A stretch of 64,000 nt of DNA from JAFAXD01 sp963760435 (GCA_963760435.1 CAVXDE010000031.1:186001-250000); one strand, 5' to 3'. Positions 9,009 to 18,610 are shown, counted from the stretch's first letter. Notes: a model not told the origin generated them from the letters alone. Program-made: numbers and translations.

Positions 9009-9378
9009 CAGGGTATTACGAACCGCCGTGAGGCCCAGGTCAACAGAGCTTTGGTTCCGGAACGGGACATACTCCAATCGACGCGCGGCCAGAGATTTCC
9101 GGTCCCGGGGCCCCCATCCGGACGCTATGGCGGTCCTCTTGTACGTCGCATTCCCGCGCCTGACGGAACCTGCCAGGCGCCCCGAATCAAGGCCACAACC
9201 AAAACACCAGACTCCACCCTCCGATTCGGACTTGCCGCGAGTGCGCTAACTGGTTCATTCGATGCTTCGTCGGTCTGCGTTAAAATCCTAGGATCGTGCT
9301 CAATGACCCAACGGCGCTGCAACTGCTTCGAGAGTTCAATTCAGAAGCAGAGTCGGAAATCCTACCGGGGATCTGCGG

Positions 9379-10329
9379 ATGATCGGTGAGCGTCGTATTC
9401 TCGTTACCGGCGGAGCCGGATTTATCGGATCGCATCTCTGCGAACGGCTATTGGAGCGTGGAGATGAAGTCTTGTGCGTTGATAATTTTTACACCGGAAC
9501 TCGGCATAACGTCAGGCATCTCCTTTCGAACCCCAGGTTCGAGTTGGCTCGACATGATGTGTGTTTCCCGCTTTATGTTGAGGTCGACGAAATTTTCAAT
9601 TTGGCCTGCCCCGCATCACCAATTCACTACCAGTTCGACCCCGTGCAAACGACAAAAACAAGCGTGCATGGAGCGATCAATGTGCTTGGACTGGCCAAGC
9701 GGGTAAAGGCAAAGATTTTACAAGCATCAACGTCAGAGATTTATGGCGATCCGACGATCCATCCGCAGACAGAGGATTACTGGGGAAATGTCAATCCAAT
9801 TGGTCCACGATCTTGCTACGATGAAGGCAAGCGTTGCGCCGAGACTTTGTTTTTCGACTATTGGCGCCAGCATAGGCTGCCGATCAAAGTTGCGCGAATC
9901 TTCAACACTTATGGACCGCGGATGCATCCCAACGACGGGCGCGTGGTGTCGAACTTTATCGTCCAAGCCCTTAGGAACAAGGACATCACGATTTACGGGG
10001 ACGGCTCGCAAACGCGCTCGTTCTGCTATGTCGATGATCTCGTCGAGGGGCTTGTGCGCTTGATGAAGACGCCGGAGAATATCACCGGCCCCATTAATCT
10101 CGGTAACCCGAGGGAATTTACGATCCGCGAACTTGCGGAAATGACAATTGAGCTCACCGGATCGGCGTCGAAAATCGTTTATCAGCCGCTCCCCCCGGAT
10201 GACCCCAAGCAACGGCGTCCCGATATTACTTTGGCACAGAAGCTGCTTTGCGGATGGGCTCCGAGGGTTGAGCTGGGTGAAGGGTTGGGGAAGGCAATCG
10301 CGTATTTTGAGCAGCTGTTGCGTGCCTGA
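9379..10329 (+). CDS. UDP-glucuronate decarboxylase (UDP-xylose synthase), SDR family
   Basis: 316 residues. NAD-binding motif GGAGFIGSH at 11-19, the catalytic SDR pair Tyr147/Lys151 in SCYDEGKR, and the UXS signatures ACPASPIHYQ, STSEIYGDP and RIFNTYGPRMHPNDGRVVSNF. The family oxidises and decarboxylates UDP-glucuronate to UDP-xylose in the cytoplasm, a precursor for surface polysaccharides, which fits the EPS genes downstream. The gene is intact, stands alone, and is followed by a strong hairpin. Confidence 0.93.
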   Translation: MIGERRILVTGGAGFIGSHLCERLLERGDEVLCVDNFYTGTRHNVRHLLSNPRFELARHDVCFPLYVEVDEIFNLACPASPIHYQFDPVQTTKTSVHGAINVLGLAKRVKAKILQASTSEIYGDPTIHPQTEDYWGNVNPIGPRSCYDEGKRCAETLFFDYWRQHRLPIKVARIFNTYGPRMHPNDGRVVSNFIVQALRNKDITIYGDGSQTRSFCYVDDLVEGLVRLMKTPENITGPINLGNPREFTIRELAEMTIELTGSASKIVYQPLPPDDPKQRRPDITLAQKLLCGWAPRVELGEGLGKAIAYFEQLLRA

Positions 10330-10339
10330 GCATGTTTGC

Positions 10340-10365
10340 CTGGGCTGGTGCTGGCACCAGCCCAG
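10340..10365 (+). terminator. 12-bp perfect inverted repeat after the UDP-xylose synthase gene
   Basis: CTGGGCTGGTGC, two bases (TG), then GCACCAGCCCAG; the hairpin starts 11 bases after the stop codon. The stem is long and GC-rich, so it should stop or pause RNA polymerase, but no T-tract follows, so intrinsic termination is only probable. Confidence 0.55.
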
Positions 10366-10433
10366 CGTAACTCGTCGCACTAACTGTGGGTGATTTGTCG
10401 GTGTCAACGACAGTCCCAACAAAAATCCCGGTG

Positions 10434-10692
10434 TGAACGCTCGCTGGCGCCAGACTTCATTGAGTTCATCCATTTTAGCGACCATCTTGCTCGCCGCTTG
10501 GCAGGCGTGCGTTCTGTGCTGCCGGGTCGTCCACGAGCGCGTTCCAAAATGCCATGCTCGCGTCGCTCATGTATTTGTTGATGGTTTCACGATGCTCCAG
10601 GATGATTTCGCTGAGCAGACTGAGCAGTTCGTTGATGAAGTTGGTGAGCGCGACGGCGCTGAGGTGCTCGGAATCGACGTAAAATTCCGAAT
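10434..10692 (-). pseudogene. fragment of an adenylate cyclase catalytic domain, displaced copy of 12402-12660
   Basis: About 260 bases closely match the catalytic-domain part of the intact cyclase gene 1.7 kb away, in the same orientation. The residual frame reads MVAKMDELNEVWRQRAF where the parent reads MVAKMDELNEIWRQRAF. The copy carries scattered substitutions and small indels, has no start, CHASE2 part or C-terminus, and similarity stops abruptly on both sides. It covers the parent region from just after the first metal-binding motif to KMDELNE. It cannot encode an active enzyme. Confidence 0.85.
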
Positions 10693-11010
10693 TTGCAGAA
10701 TAGTTTGTCTAATTTAGACTAGCTGCTGGTTTTCGAGAAGCGAGAAATGATGGGTGCAACCGGCGTATCCGAACGACGGACTCTGGAAATCGAGTTCCAG
10801 TGCCTTACGCTCACTCAACTCGTAGATGACGCAATCTATTTTGCATTTTGCTGTCGCGGTGTGGCGATGTTCCGGAGCAATTTTTTTGTCATGCACCCCA
10901 ACTCGCGCATGTTGCCGAGCGTCATCCGGGGCCGGGTGCTTGGGGTTGCAAACCCTCGCGTTAGTGAACGGGGTTGCTACGCAGAATCTAAGACCGCGAA
11001 CGAGGCGAGA
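10693..11010. other. gap without a supported gene
   Basis: I see no open frame with recognisable content and no clear hairpin. It separates the cyclase fragment from the minus-strand Tad-like gene. Confidence 0.4.
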
Positions 11011-11469
11011 TTATTCTTGCCCGGATTGCGCGTAGTTCCGCCAACCATGTAAACGGTTTTCGAGCACTTCTTGTGGCTGTGCCGGAGGCAAGTAATTCGC
11101 CATGCCAATCACTGTGACTGGCTTTCCGTTGTGCAGGAGCGCATGCAGCGATGACTGCGACGGCGCCGAGACCTCCACGGACACGATCGAATCGGCGGTC
11201 GACGACCGTACCAAGATGCCGGCTCGATTGATTTTGCTCTCTATTTGATTGGTCACAGCTACTGTCGCCTGATGCTGTGCGACGTACAACCCTCGCTGTC
11301 CATTCGATGCGAGAGCAAGTACCCCTGCTATGGCGGCATCATCGGCCATCTGCGGTAACTTGGAACGCGTGCGCGCTTGGTCAGCTGCATCCAGGACCAG
11401 GACAACGCCGCAACCTATTACCATGCCAAGGGCAACAGCTACCCAACTGTGTTTTTGAAAGACATGCAT
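11011..11469 (-). CDS. membrane-anchored protein resembling the N-terminus of TadE/TadG pilus proteins
   Basis: From the Met at 11469 the product begins with a hydrophobic helix (WVAVALGMVIGCGVVLVLD) followed at once by AADQARTRSKLPQMADDAAIAG, the layout of TadG-like minor pilins, in which the helix precedes an amphipathic N(A)ADAAAL-type stretch. The C-terminal part is soluble and Ser/Ala-rich. It is far shorter than TadG (152 residues) and no other tad genes are near, so only a general envelope role can be suggested. An upstream Met at 11538 in frame would add 23 residues. Confidence 0.6.
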   Translation of the reverse strand: MHVFQKHSWVAVALGMVIGCGVVLVLDAADQARTRSKLPQMADDAAIAGVLALASNGQRGLYVAQHQATVAVTNQIESKINRAGILVRSSTADSIVSVEVSAPSQSSLHALLHNGKPVTVIGMANYLPPAQPQEVLENRLHGWRNYAQSGQE

Positions 11470-11630
11470 CGCGGACCCACCGTCAGCAATACCGGCCGCG
11501 CTGCGCTGCACAACCGATTGCAGCGCCTCGGCCGTCAACTAACGATGGCCGCTATGTTTGGTTCCAAACGGCCGGGTTCTTGTCGCTGCTTCGTGCCACT
11601 AATCAGGCCGGGATTTGGGCGCAGGCGCGG

Positions 11631-11792
11631 TTATAGGCAGCTCGAGCCATCAAGCCATTCTCGGGTCGCCTCGCGACGCTCTGGATCAACTGTGAGTAAG
11701 TGAACCAAGTCTCGAAGCCTTTCGTGGGCGAGATTCAAGGCTTCGAATGCCGCGTTCCATTCGGCCCACGACTGCAGGGTTTCGTTAGGCAT
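11631..11792 (-). CDS. small helical protein of 53 residues, unknown function
   Basis: An ATG at 11792 with GGAG seven bases upstream opens a frame of 53 codons ending TAA. It starts MPNETLQSWAEWNAAFEALN and ends EATREWLDGSSCL. It is rich in Ala, Glu, Leu and Trp and looks like two helices. I do not recognise a family. It lies between the Tad-like gene and the cyclase on the same strand; the good ribosome site is the main support. Confidence 0.55.
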   Translation of the reverse strand: MPNETLQSWAEWNAAFEALNLAHERLRDLVHLLTVDPERREATREWLDGSSCL

Positions 11793-11889
11793 CGAAATCT
11801 CCGAGCATGCTACGCAAGTATTTCGTTTGAATTGTGCGAGCCAATAGGAAGGCCGCCGGGCACGAGAAGCAATTCGCTGAACGCGCCCC

Positions 11890-14100
11890 CTATTTTTCTG
11901 TCATCGCGAAAGAACCATCCCAATCGGCAGGCGGTGGCTTTTGACGGAATGACTTTATGCGCTCTTCGAAAAGGGAGTAGCAGTAATCAAGTTGCTTCAC
12001 GCCGAGGCTACGGCATTGATTCAGTAATAGCTCGGCTTTATCCCAATCCTGATGGCGGTACGCCGTTACAAATTCCGCGTAGCTCTTACCGAGCTCGTCG
12101 ACATGCGCGGGATCGGCTTTCAACATGTCAACAAAAGTATAGAGCTGTGTCGGCTGGGTTCTGCCCTTCACCATCACGCTATCAAGCTCCAGCATGGCAA
12201 AGCCGGGGGCGAGGGTTCCCTTGCCTGCGATCGCCGGCACACCGTAGTATTTGGTCAGCCCCTCGAAGCGAGAAGTGGTGTTCACCTCATCTCCGATTGC
12301 GGAATAGTCAAACCGGTAGCTCGAACCGAGGTTGCCAACGCAACAGTTGCCGGTGTTGAGGCCGATACCGATGCGAACGGGTCGATAGGTCTTATTGGCG
12401 TCGAACGCCCGCTGGCGCCAGATTTCATTGAGTTCATCCATTTTGGCGACCATCTTGATCGCCGCTTGGCAGGCGTGTGTTCTGTGCTCCGGGTCGTCCA
12501 CGGGCGCGTTCCAAAATGCCATGATCGCGTCGCCCATGTATTTGTCGATGGTTCCACGATGCTCCAGGACGATTTCGCTGAGCGGACTGAGCAGTTCGTT
12601 GATGAAGTTGGTGAGCTCGGCGGCGCTGAGGTGCTCGGAAATCGAGGTAAAATTCCGAACATCGCAGAACAGCAATGTGAGTTCGCGAACTTCGCCACCG
12701 AGCTGGAGTCGCTCGGGATGCGCGATCATTTCTTGAACGACAGCGGGAGCAAGATAGCGGCCGAATGCGCCGCGGATCTGGCTGCGCTGCGCCTCAACTC
12801 CTTGGTAAACATAAGATGTAATTCCGAGCGCCATGAAACCCAGAGCCACGGCGGGATAAGAGGGATCAAGCAACAGGTCGAGATAGCGGAATGCGGCCCA
12901 ACCGCCGACGAGTACGCCAGCCATAATCAGCAATCCGACGGCGATGGCAGCCTTAGCCGACACACGCGGCAACAGCGAAGCAAGCAAAATCCCGAATATG
13001 AGGATGATGGATTCCTCAAGCGCCAGCGCATAATCCGGCCGGGTGAGAAAGCTGCCGGTCAGCAGATGCTCAATCACCTGGGCGTGGATGTCGATTCCGG
13101 GGATCGCGGTATCAAGCGGCGTGGCGCGTAGATCGAGGAGGCCAGGGGCACTGGTGCCGACGAGGATGATACGGCCTTCGATATCTTGGCGCGGGACCTC
13201 GCCAGCGAGTACTTTCCAGGCGGGGATGTACTCGGCACTGTTGAAGTGGCGGAACTTAATATAAAGACCGCCCCCCGCGTCGGTTTCAGCTTCGACGTCG
13301 CCGATGCGCACATGATTAAGGCCGGTTGACGCCCCAAATGCTGATTCGCCGCTCGCATTCGACGCTTTGAGGACGTAGGTCGTCGCTCCTTGCGCAACGC
13401 GCAGCGCCTCGGCTGCCAACGAGGGCACCAAGGTGTCGTTGAGGCGGAAGATAAGCGACACGCGGCGGACCACCTGGTCACGGTCGGCGATCCAGTTAAA
13501 GGCGCCGATGCCGCGCGCGGCCTGTTCGAACTCGGGAAGATCTCGGCTCGACCCGCGAAACCCGGTCAGGAAGGGGCGTGGGTCATCGCCGGCGACGGCG
13601 AATCCCGCTTTGGCGTGAAAGTCGTTTTTTCCACTGTCGCCAAGGGAGATGGAGAGCACACTCGGCGTATCTTTGATGGCCTCGGCAAACACCTCGTCGT
13701 TGGTCGGCTGGTCTTTGACGGCGGCGGAGATCAGGGCTTCCTGGTTCGCCGGCAACTGCTTGACGACTTGCTCGAACGAGGTGCGATCCGGCTCTGCAAA
13801 CAAAACGTCAAACGCGACGGAGGCAGCCCCTTCATCTGCGAGGGTTCGCAAGAGTTTGGCGATGATCGTGCGCGGCCATGGCCATTGGCCGATCTTGGCT
13901 AAGGATTCCTCATCGATATCGACAATGCGGATCGGCAGGTTGGGGTCATATTGTTGCGGATGCAGGCGTTGGTAGGAATCGAAAGCGATCAGGCGCAAGG
14001 AGCGGACGAAGAACGGATCGAGGTAACGCAGCAGGATCGCCCCGACGATGAGCGCCGCGACGAGTGCCAGGTAGGTGAGACTCTTGCGGCGAATCGTCAT
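11890..14100 (-). CDS. CHASE2-domain adenylate/guanylate cyclase
   Basis: 736 residues. After an N-terminal membrane helix there is a CHASE2 sensor domain (IRIVDIDEESLAKIGQWPWPR, DVLFAEPDRTSFE, IILVGTSAPGLLDLR). A multi-helix membrane region follows (about 350-430), then a class III cyclase domain (about 480-640): the first metal site in LLFCDVRNFTSISEHLS, the second in DKYMGDAIMAFWNAP, GIGLNTGNCCVGNLGS and FDYSAIGDEVN. The protein senses something outside the inner membrane and makes cAMP (or cGMP) in the cytoplasm. The gene is intact. Its product could feed the CRP-type sites and cyclic-nucleotide channel in this window (inference). A fragment of its catalytic domain lies at 10.43-10.69 kb. 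Confidence 0.93.
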   Translation of the reverse strand: MTIRRKSLTYLALVAALIVGAILLRYLDPFFVRSLRLIAFDSYQRLHPQQYDPNLPIRIVDIDEESLAKIGQWPWPRTIIAKLLRTLADEGAASVAFDVLFAEPDRTSFEQVVKQLPANQEALISAAVKDQPTNDEVFAEAIKDTPSVLSISLGDSGKNDFHAKAGFAVAGDDPRPFLTGFRGSSRDLPEFEQAARGIGAFNWIADRDQVVRRVSLIFRLNDTLVPSLAAEALRVAQGATTYVLKASNASGESAFGASTGLNHVRIGDVEAETDAGGGLYIKFRHFNSAEYIPAWKVLAGEVPRQDIEGRIILVGTSAPGLLDLRATPLDTAIPGIDIHAQVIEHLLTGSFLTRPDYALALEESIILIFGILLASLLPRVSAKAAIAVGLLIMAGVLVGGWAAFRYLDLLLDPSYPAVALGFMALGITSYVYQGVEAQRSQIRGAFGRYLAPAVVQEMIAHPERLQLGGEVRELTLLFCDVRNFTSISEHLSAAELTNFINELLSPLSEIVLEHRGTIDKYMGDAIMAFWNAPVDDPEHRTHACQAAIKMVAKMDELNEIWRQRAFDANKTYRPVRIGIGLNTGNCCVGNLGSSYRFDYSAIGDEVNTTSRFEGLTKYYGVPAIAGKGTLAPGFAMLELDSVMVKGRTQPTQLYTFVDMLKADPAHVDELGKSYAEFVTAYRHQDWDKAELLLNQCRSLGVKQLDYCYSLFEERIKSFRQKPPPADWDGSFAMTEK

Positions 14101-14378
14101 CTGGATTGGTCAATGGCCCGGCGGCTATCTCCTATTGTGGCGGTAAATCGGGCCTTGGTCCATGCCATCTCGCGCGGCGCTCCGGTTCGTCGCAGTGCGG
14201 CGGATAGCGAGAGCGCTCGGAGGACACGGTGCGCGCGGATCGCGCCGCCGAACCTTCGGCGCGTGCGTGCGCCTGAAGCCGTGTCGCAGGGTCGGTTAGA
14301 TGACCAGGCTGCGGTTGACCTTGCCCGTGCCGAAAGGGCCCTCAGTTGCAGCTCGGATTGTCGCAGGGCTTTGGCTTA

Positions 14379-15140
14379 TTATGATTGTTGTCGTTTGCGA
14401 TTATTGCCCCAACGCCACCTGCTGCAAGGCCAGCGAGAATGGCGGGATTGAACGGGGCTACGGCGACGGTTAACGGGGTGAAATTGAGAATGGAGGTTGT
14501 GGATATACTGGGTCGGGGCGAAGGTGCCGTTTTCGCAGACCGTCACGACGGCGCCGGGTCGGTCGTAATATTTCGTCTCGCCCTTCTTATTCGTTGCATA
14601 GAACTTACCCTCGACGAGCCGGATCTTCTCGTAGCCGCCACCGCCGCACGGGCCCGCCGCAGCGCAGGCTTTACGTCTTTCTGGGGGCAGCTTTTCCGGG
14701 TTCTCGCAGTCCACGCCCTCCATGTTGGCTTCGACGACGGTGCCGCGCACGCCGAGCGTCGCATACGGGGTCTTGATCTCGTAATTGCGCGGGTCCTGCA
14801 CGCCGGTGACAAAGCGGTAGGCACCGCGGCTCGCGTTGATCACAACCTTGCCGCCACCCTTTGACGGGTCATAGACAAACTTGTCGAGGCGAACGGTCGA
14901 GGTCGGCCCGACGCTGAGCTTGGTCTCGTCACGAACAACAGTTCGGCGACACCGCTTTGGCCGGTGCGAACTGTTTCATTGGCATAGAGCGAGCTACCAG
15001 ACTGCAGGGGCGATCCACCGCCCTGCGCATCCGGCTTCACCGCGGCGGCACTGCCGATTGACTGTGCACCAGCTGCGACGCGGCAGCAGCGCGACAATTG
15101 CCGCCAGCACGAGTGCTGGAACCCGCCCGCGCGTGTCCAT
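14379..15140 (-). pseudogene. FecR-domain secreted protein, copy A, at least two frameshifts
   Basis: The ATG at 15140 gives a signal peptide start (MDTRGRVPALVLAAIVALLP); the frame then shifts into AQSIGSAAAVKPDAQGGG and NETVRTGQSGVAELLF. A second shift follows near 14940 into KLSVGPTSTVRLDKFVYD, then NASRGAYRFVTGVQDPRNYEIKTPYATLGVRGTVVEA. That is a FecR domain, found in periplasmic proteins that organise polymer or signalling systems. The C-terminal half has a Cys-containing loop and VEGKFYATNKKGETKYYDRPG. It is a tandem paralogue of copy B. As written it cannot yield the full protein. Confidence 0.75.
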
Positions 15141-15215
15141 GCCCCACCTTCCCCACAGGTCGCGATTACCACCGCTCGAGAAGCTTAGGGGAAAGCCCTG
15201 TACGGTCAATATCAT

Positions 15216-15842
15216 TCAACCGCTAACCGTCTGAATCCTGGGCATGTTGCGCCCGAAGCACAATTGATTGGCACAAAACCAGCGCCGGCGCTCAGAATTG
15301 TCTGAGCGGTCGGCCGGTGCCGACGACCTAACATTGCCTCGGAACTTAACGATACGCCGTGCGCGTCTGTCGTTCGGGTGGCATGCGCGGCGGGCTTTGC
15401 CCTTTCCCTTGCCGGGCACGACGACGATCTCCAGCACGGTCCCGCGCACGCCGAGGGTCGCGTAGGGGGTCTTGATCTCGTAGTTCTTCTAGTCCTGGGA
15501 TCCGGTGATAAACCGGTACGCTCCTTTGGTGGCGTTGATAGCGACCTTGCCAGCCCCCTTGTTGTTCGGATCGTAGACGAATTTGTCGAGACGGACCGTT
15601 GAGCTCGGACCGACGCTGAGCTTGGTGTTGTCGTGGAACTGGAGTTCGGCGTCCCCAGCCTGGCCGGTGCTAACCGTTTCATTGGCATAGAGCGAGCTAC
15701 CAGCCTGGAGGAGCGATCCACCGCCATGCGCCTCCGGCTTCACCGCGGCGGCACTGCCGATTGACTGTGCACTCGCTGCGACCGGCAGCAGCGCGAAAAT
15801 TGCCGCCAGCGTTAAGCCCGCAGGTAACACCCAGCGAGACAT
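15216..15842 (-). pseudogene. FecR-domain secreted protein, copy B, in-frame amber stop
   Basis: Signal peptide (LPAGLTLAAIFALLPVAASA), then AQSIGSAAAVKPEAHGGG, TKLSVGPSSTVRLDKFVYD and KGAYRFITGSQD, where TAG (15487-15489) interrupts. The same frame continues KNYEIKTPYATLGVRGTVLE. Copy A has a sense codon at this point (QDPRNYEIKTP), so the stop is a point change. The last part (GKGKGKARRACHPNDRRAR) is unlike copy A. The ORF is otherwise clean, so the truncated 117-residue product might still be secreted. Confidence 0.75.
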
Positions 15843-16008
15843 TATTGTTCTCCGCTATTTGGTGGCGAAAAAGACCACGCTCGCAACGATATTCTCGTTC
15901 GGGCCCGCGGACAAGCATTACCAAAAAGCAGAATGGCTCAGAAACATAGCATTTTGGTTGTTAGCCCGGCCCGACCCGCAAATTGCGAGCCCTGGACCGC
16001 CTTAGGTG

Positions 16009-16719
16009 TCAGGTTGAAAGAAAGCGCGGTCCGCCGTCCTCGATGACGAGGCACGTCAGCCGTCCGGTGGCGAATGCCCCGGTGTCGATATTGATTCGGT
16101 TGGCGAGCACCTCGGGCGATTGGGCCGGGGTGTGACCATGGACTACAATTTTACCGAAGTCGACTTTGCTGCTGAGAAATTCGTCGCGGATCCAGAGCAG
16201 GTCCTCGGCCCTTTGACTTTCGAGGGGGACGCCGGGCCGGACACCTGCATGGCAGAGGAAATAGCCTCCGACAGTCAGTGACAGTTTCAGGCCTGCCAGA
16301 AATGCGGAATGTGCCTCGGGCAGAGCTTGGCGCAACGCTTGAGCCGCCTCATCAAACCCCTTGCCCACCATCAAGGCCGTGACCGGCACTTTGTACGAAT
16401 GGAGGGTTTCCAGCCCACCGAGCCGCCGCCACTGGGAACCGATCTCGGGCCTGATAAGAAAGGTCTCGAGCAGCTCCTCGTGGTTTCCTTTGAGGGCGAT
16501 GTACTCGGTGGGAAAGGGATTTCGAGCGAGGCGGTCGAGGACGCCGCGCGAGTCCGGGCCGCGATCGACGTAGTCGCCAAGCGTGACCGTCAAACTCGCC
16601 GGGGCGGGATTCTGTTCAATGTCGCGCGTGATTTCATCAACCAGTCGGTCGAGCAGGTCGGAGCGGCCGTGAATGTCACCGATCACGTAGCATCGCGGCG
16701 GATGATCCGAATCGGCCAC
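16009..16719 (-). CDS. PPP-type metallophosphoesterase (serine/threonine protein phosphatase family)
   Basis: 236 residues with all PPP metal-binding motifs in order: GDIHGR near residue 14, GDYVDRGPDS near 47, GNHEE near 78, CHAGVRPG near 155 and VHGHTPAQ near 198. This is a soluble di-metal phosphatase, like bacterial PrpA/PrpB-type enzymes, that may act on phosphoproteins or small phosphate esters. The gene is intact and ends 167 bases upstream of FecR copy B on the same strand. Confidence 0.92.
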   Translation of the reverse strand: MADSDHPPRCYVIGDIHGRSDLLDRLVDEITRDIEQNPAPASLTVTLGDYVDRGPDSRGVLDRLARNPFPTEYIALKGNHEELLETFLIRPEIGSQWRRLGGLETLHSYKVPVTALMVGKGFDEAAQALRQALPEAHSAFLAGLKLSLTVGGYFLCHAGVRPGVPLESQRAEDLLWIRDEFLSSKVDFGKIVVHGHTPAQSPEVLANRINIDTGAFATGRLTCLVIEDGGPRFLST

Positions 16720-16795
16720 AGCGCGTTCCTCGTCTGCACGGAGCCTGGGGCGCTGTTGCGTCCAAGGCAGCGGCTCAATTTCCGATGAAACTGTA

Positions 16796-17065
16796 CTATT
16801 TTGGGGCTGGTTTCGCCTCGGAGCTTGCCTGCGCTTCAGCGAGCTGCAGATAACGGTGCGCGGCTGGGAAATGCTTGGCGCGCAGCTCGTTGGTCGGTGC
16901 CACTTTTGCCAATGCCAAGCATTCTTGGATGCGGTCCCAATAGTCCTTGTCGGTCAAGCCAGCTTGGGTTGAGTTCTTCTCGGTCGACCCAGCTTGGGTT
17001 AGCGATGGCTCGGCCGTCGGACTGCTGGGGGACGTGATCGCTTCTGGACCGGCCATGATCACCAC
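16796..17065 (-). CDS. small hypothetical protein, 89 residues
   Basis: The N-terminal half is low-complexity (TSPSSPTAEPS, and two SLTQAGSTEK / NSTQAGLTDK-like repeats coded by near-identical DNA); the C-terminal half is helical (DYWDRIQECLALAKVAPTNE, YLQLAEAQASSEAK). I do not recognise a family. Its start overlaps the end of the next upstream gene by 7 bases, which suggests translational coupling. Confidence 0.5.
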   Translation of the reverse strand: MVIMAGPEAITSPSSPTAEPSLTQAGSTEKNSTQAGLTDKDYWDRIQECLALAKVAPTNELRAKHFPAAHRYLQLAEAQASSEAKPAPK

Positions 17066-17274
17066 GCCATATCGTAGCGAGCCTGCAACGCCCGAATCAG
17101 GTCTGCGATCGCTGGATCGAGGACCCGTACGCTGTCAACGTGCAGGAAAGTCCAATTCCCATGACTTCCCCGGGCCGGGGCAATGGCCACCTCACTCGCG
17201 AACGTGCCGGCGCCGCGCAGTGTGGCGCGGACAATCGATTCCAATTCCATGAGACGTTTGCTGCATTTCCCCAT
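17059..17274 (-). CDS. small hypothetical protein, 71 residues
   Basis: The product starts MGKCSKRLMELESIVRATL and ends VLDPAIADLIRALQARYDMAW. It overlaps the 89-residue gene by 7 bases on the same strand, so the pair is probably an operon. There is no signal peptide or membrane segment and I do not recognise a family. Confidence 0.5.
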   Translation of the reverse strand: MGKCSKRLMELESIVRATLRGAGTFASEVAIAPARGSHGNWTFLHVDSVRVLDPAIADLIRALQARYDMAW

Positions 17275-17655
17275 CCGAGACCCCCAGCCCGCAAATCACC
17301 CGAAGGTCTGGTGGCGCGATAATGCCGGCACAATAAGTTTTCCCCTTGCCATAGCGGTTAAAAATGCTTGACCGAGGCTACTTTGCCACATCCCCGCCCC
17401 CAACCTATGATTTGGCTAAAGGGGCGCGCCTGCCGGCAAATCCTGCCAAGGCGGAATTCCGAGCGCATCAGTGCGTTGGCGCCAGAAAGGAGCGCGGGGA
17501 TCGGTGCCGGATACGGAATGTCGCGCGCGGGGAAATGGGCATAGAACCGGACCGCGCGGGGTAATCCGGTCGCTAACGGCGCGGGTCGTGGCAAGTCGTT
17601 TTCACAGAGCCGTTGTTGCGGGTATCATGCGCCTGGGTGTTCATGGCGCATTGGG
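17275..17655. other. gap between divergent genes, likely promoter region of the export lipoprotein
   Basis: I see no gene. The ORFs here are short and lack coding character. The stretch separates the minus-strand small genes from the plus-strand export gene, so promoters are expected, but I cannot mark -35/-10 boxes with confidence. Confidence 0.4.
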
Positions 17656-18450
17656 ATGGTTGAGCGGCTCATGACCTCTTGGCGTCTGGTGGTAGCGGTC
17701 GCGATCATGGGGCTTGCAGCCTTGTGCAGCGGCTGTAGCGGCGTTACTCCGGGCTCGAACGCGAGCTCGGCTGGTGCAACCGCGTCCGCACCGACCACGG
17801 TTCCCGACGCGTCTGGTGCTGCTCGGTCAACGCCTAATGTGGCTGCGAACGCGGGGTCAGGGCAGGCCGCTGCTCCCAGTCAGCCGGTGGCAAGTCCTGC
17901 ATTAAACCCGGCGCCGAGCATTGCCGCGGCGGCTCCGGCTGCCACGGCCACTCCCGATCCGAACGCGGCGCATTCCGCTCCAGGCACGGCGACCGAGCTA
18001 CGGCTCTTCGGCGGCGACAAGGTCCGGGTCACGGTTTACGGAGAGGATAAGATCTCGGGCGAATACCAAATCGACAGCGGTGGAATGCTCTCGATTCCGT
18101 TGGCCGGCACGATCCAGGGCGCGGGGCTGACAAAGATTGAGTTGGAACAGGCGCTCACGCAAAAACTCAAGAGCGAGTATCTGCGCAATCCCAAGGTCAC
18201 GGTTGAGGTGATCAGCTATCGGCCATTTTATGTGCTTGGTGAGGTGCAGAAGCCGGGCGAGTACCAATTCAGAAGCGGCCTTAATGTACTGAGCGCCATT
18301 GCCATCGCTGGTGGTGCCACCTATCGCGCGAACAACTCAACGGTCATGATCCAACGATTTGGCTCAGCCGAGCTCAAAGAGTTTCCGCAGTCGCCGACCG
18401 TGCTCGTATTGCCAGGGGATGTTGTGCGCGTGCCGGAGCGGTTTTTCTAA
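17656..18450 (+). CDS. polysaccharide export outer membrane lipoprotein (Wza/OPX family)
   Basis: 264 residues; the true start may be the Met at 17671. A lipoprotein-like signal (AALCSGCSG) is followed by about 90 residues of Ala/Pro/Ser linker. Then come the polysaccharide-export domain (LFGGDKVRVTVYGEDKISGE, GMLSIPLAGTI) and an SLBB domain (FYVLGEVQKPGEYQFRSGLNV, then VLPGDVVRVPERFF). OPX proteins form the outer membrane exit of Wzy- or ABC-dependent polysaccharides. It stands alone about 8 kb before the main EPS operon. The long linker is unusual; the domain part has normal size. Confidence 0.9.
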   Translation: MVERLMTSWRLVVAVAIMGLAALCSGCSGVTPGSNASSAGATASAPTTVPDASGAARSTPNVAANAGSGQAAAPSQPVASPALNPAPSIAAAAPAATATPDPNAAHSAPGTATELRLFGGDKVRVTVYGEDKISGEYQIDSGGMLSIPLAGTIQGAGLTKIELEQALTQKLKSEYLRNPKVTVEVISYRPFYVLGEVQKPGEYQFRSGLNVLSAIAIAGGATYRANNSTVMIQRFGSAELKEFPQSPTVLVLPGDVVRVPERFF

Positions 18451-18610
18451 ATCGGTCGATTTGACCAGACAGCATTCGCGCGAGCGCGGTCCGGCTTGCG
18501 CATGGCGCACGTTTCGAGTTCGCGACAATCCATTGCGACGTTAGACACCTCGGTCGGTGCTGCGCACCGCCCTGAGGGCCTGACGCGAACCGCCTGCCGA
18601 TCGGGGATTA

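Noticed and set aside
12052..13131. 359-codon plus-strand frame over the CHASE2 cyclase
   Set aside because: Antisense to an intact cyclase with all motifs.
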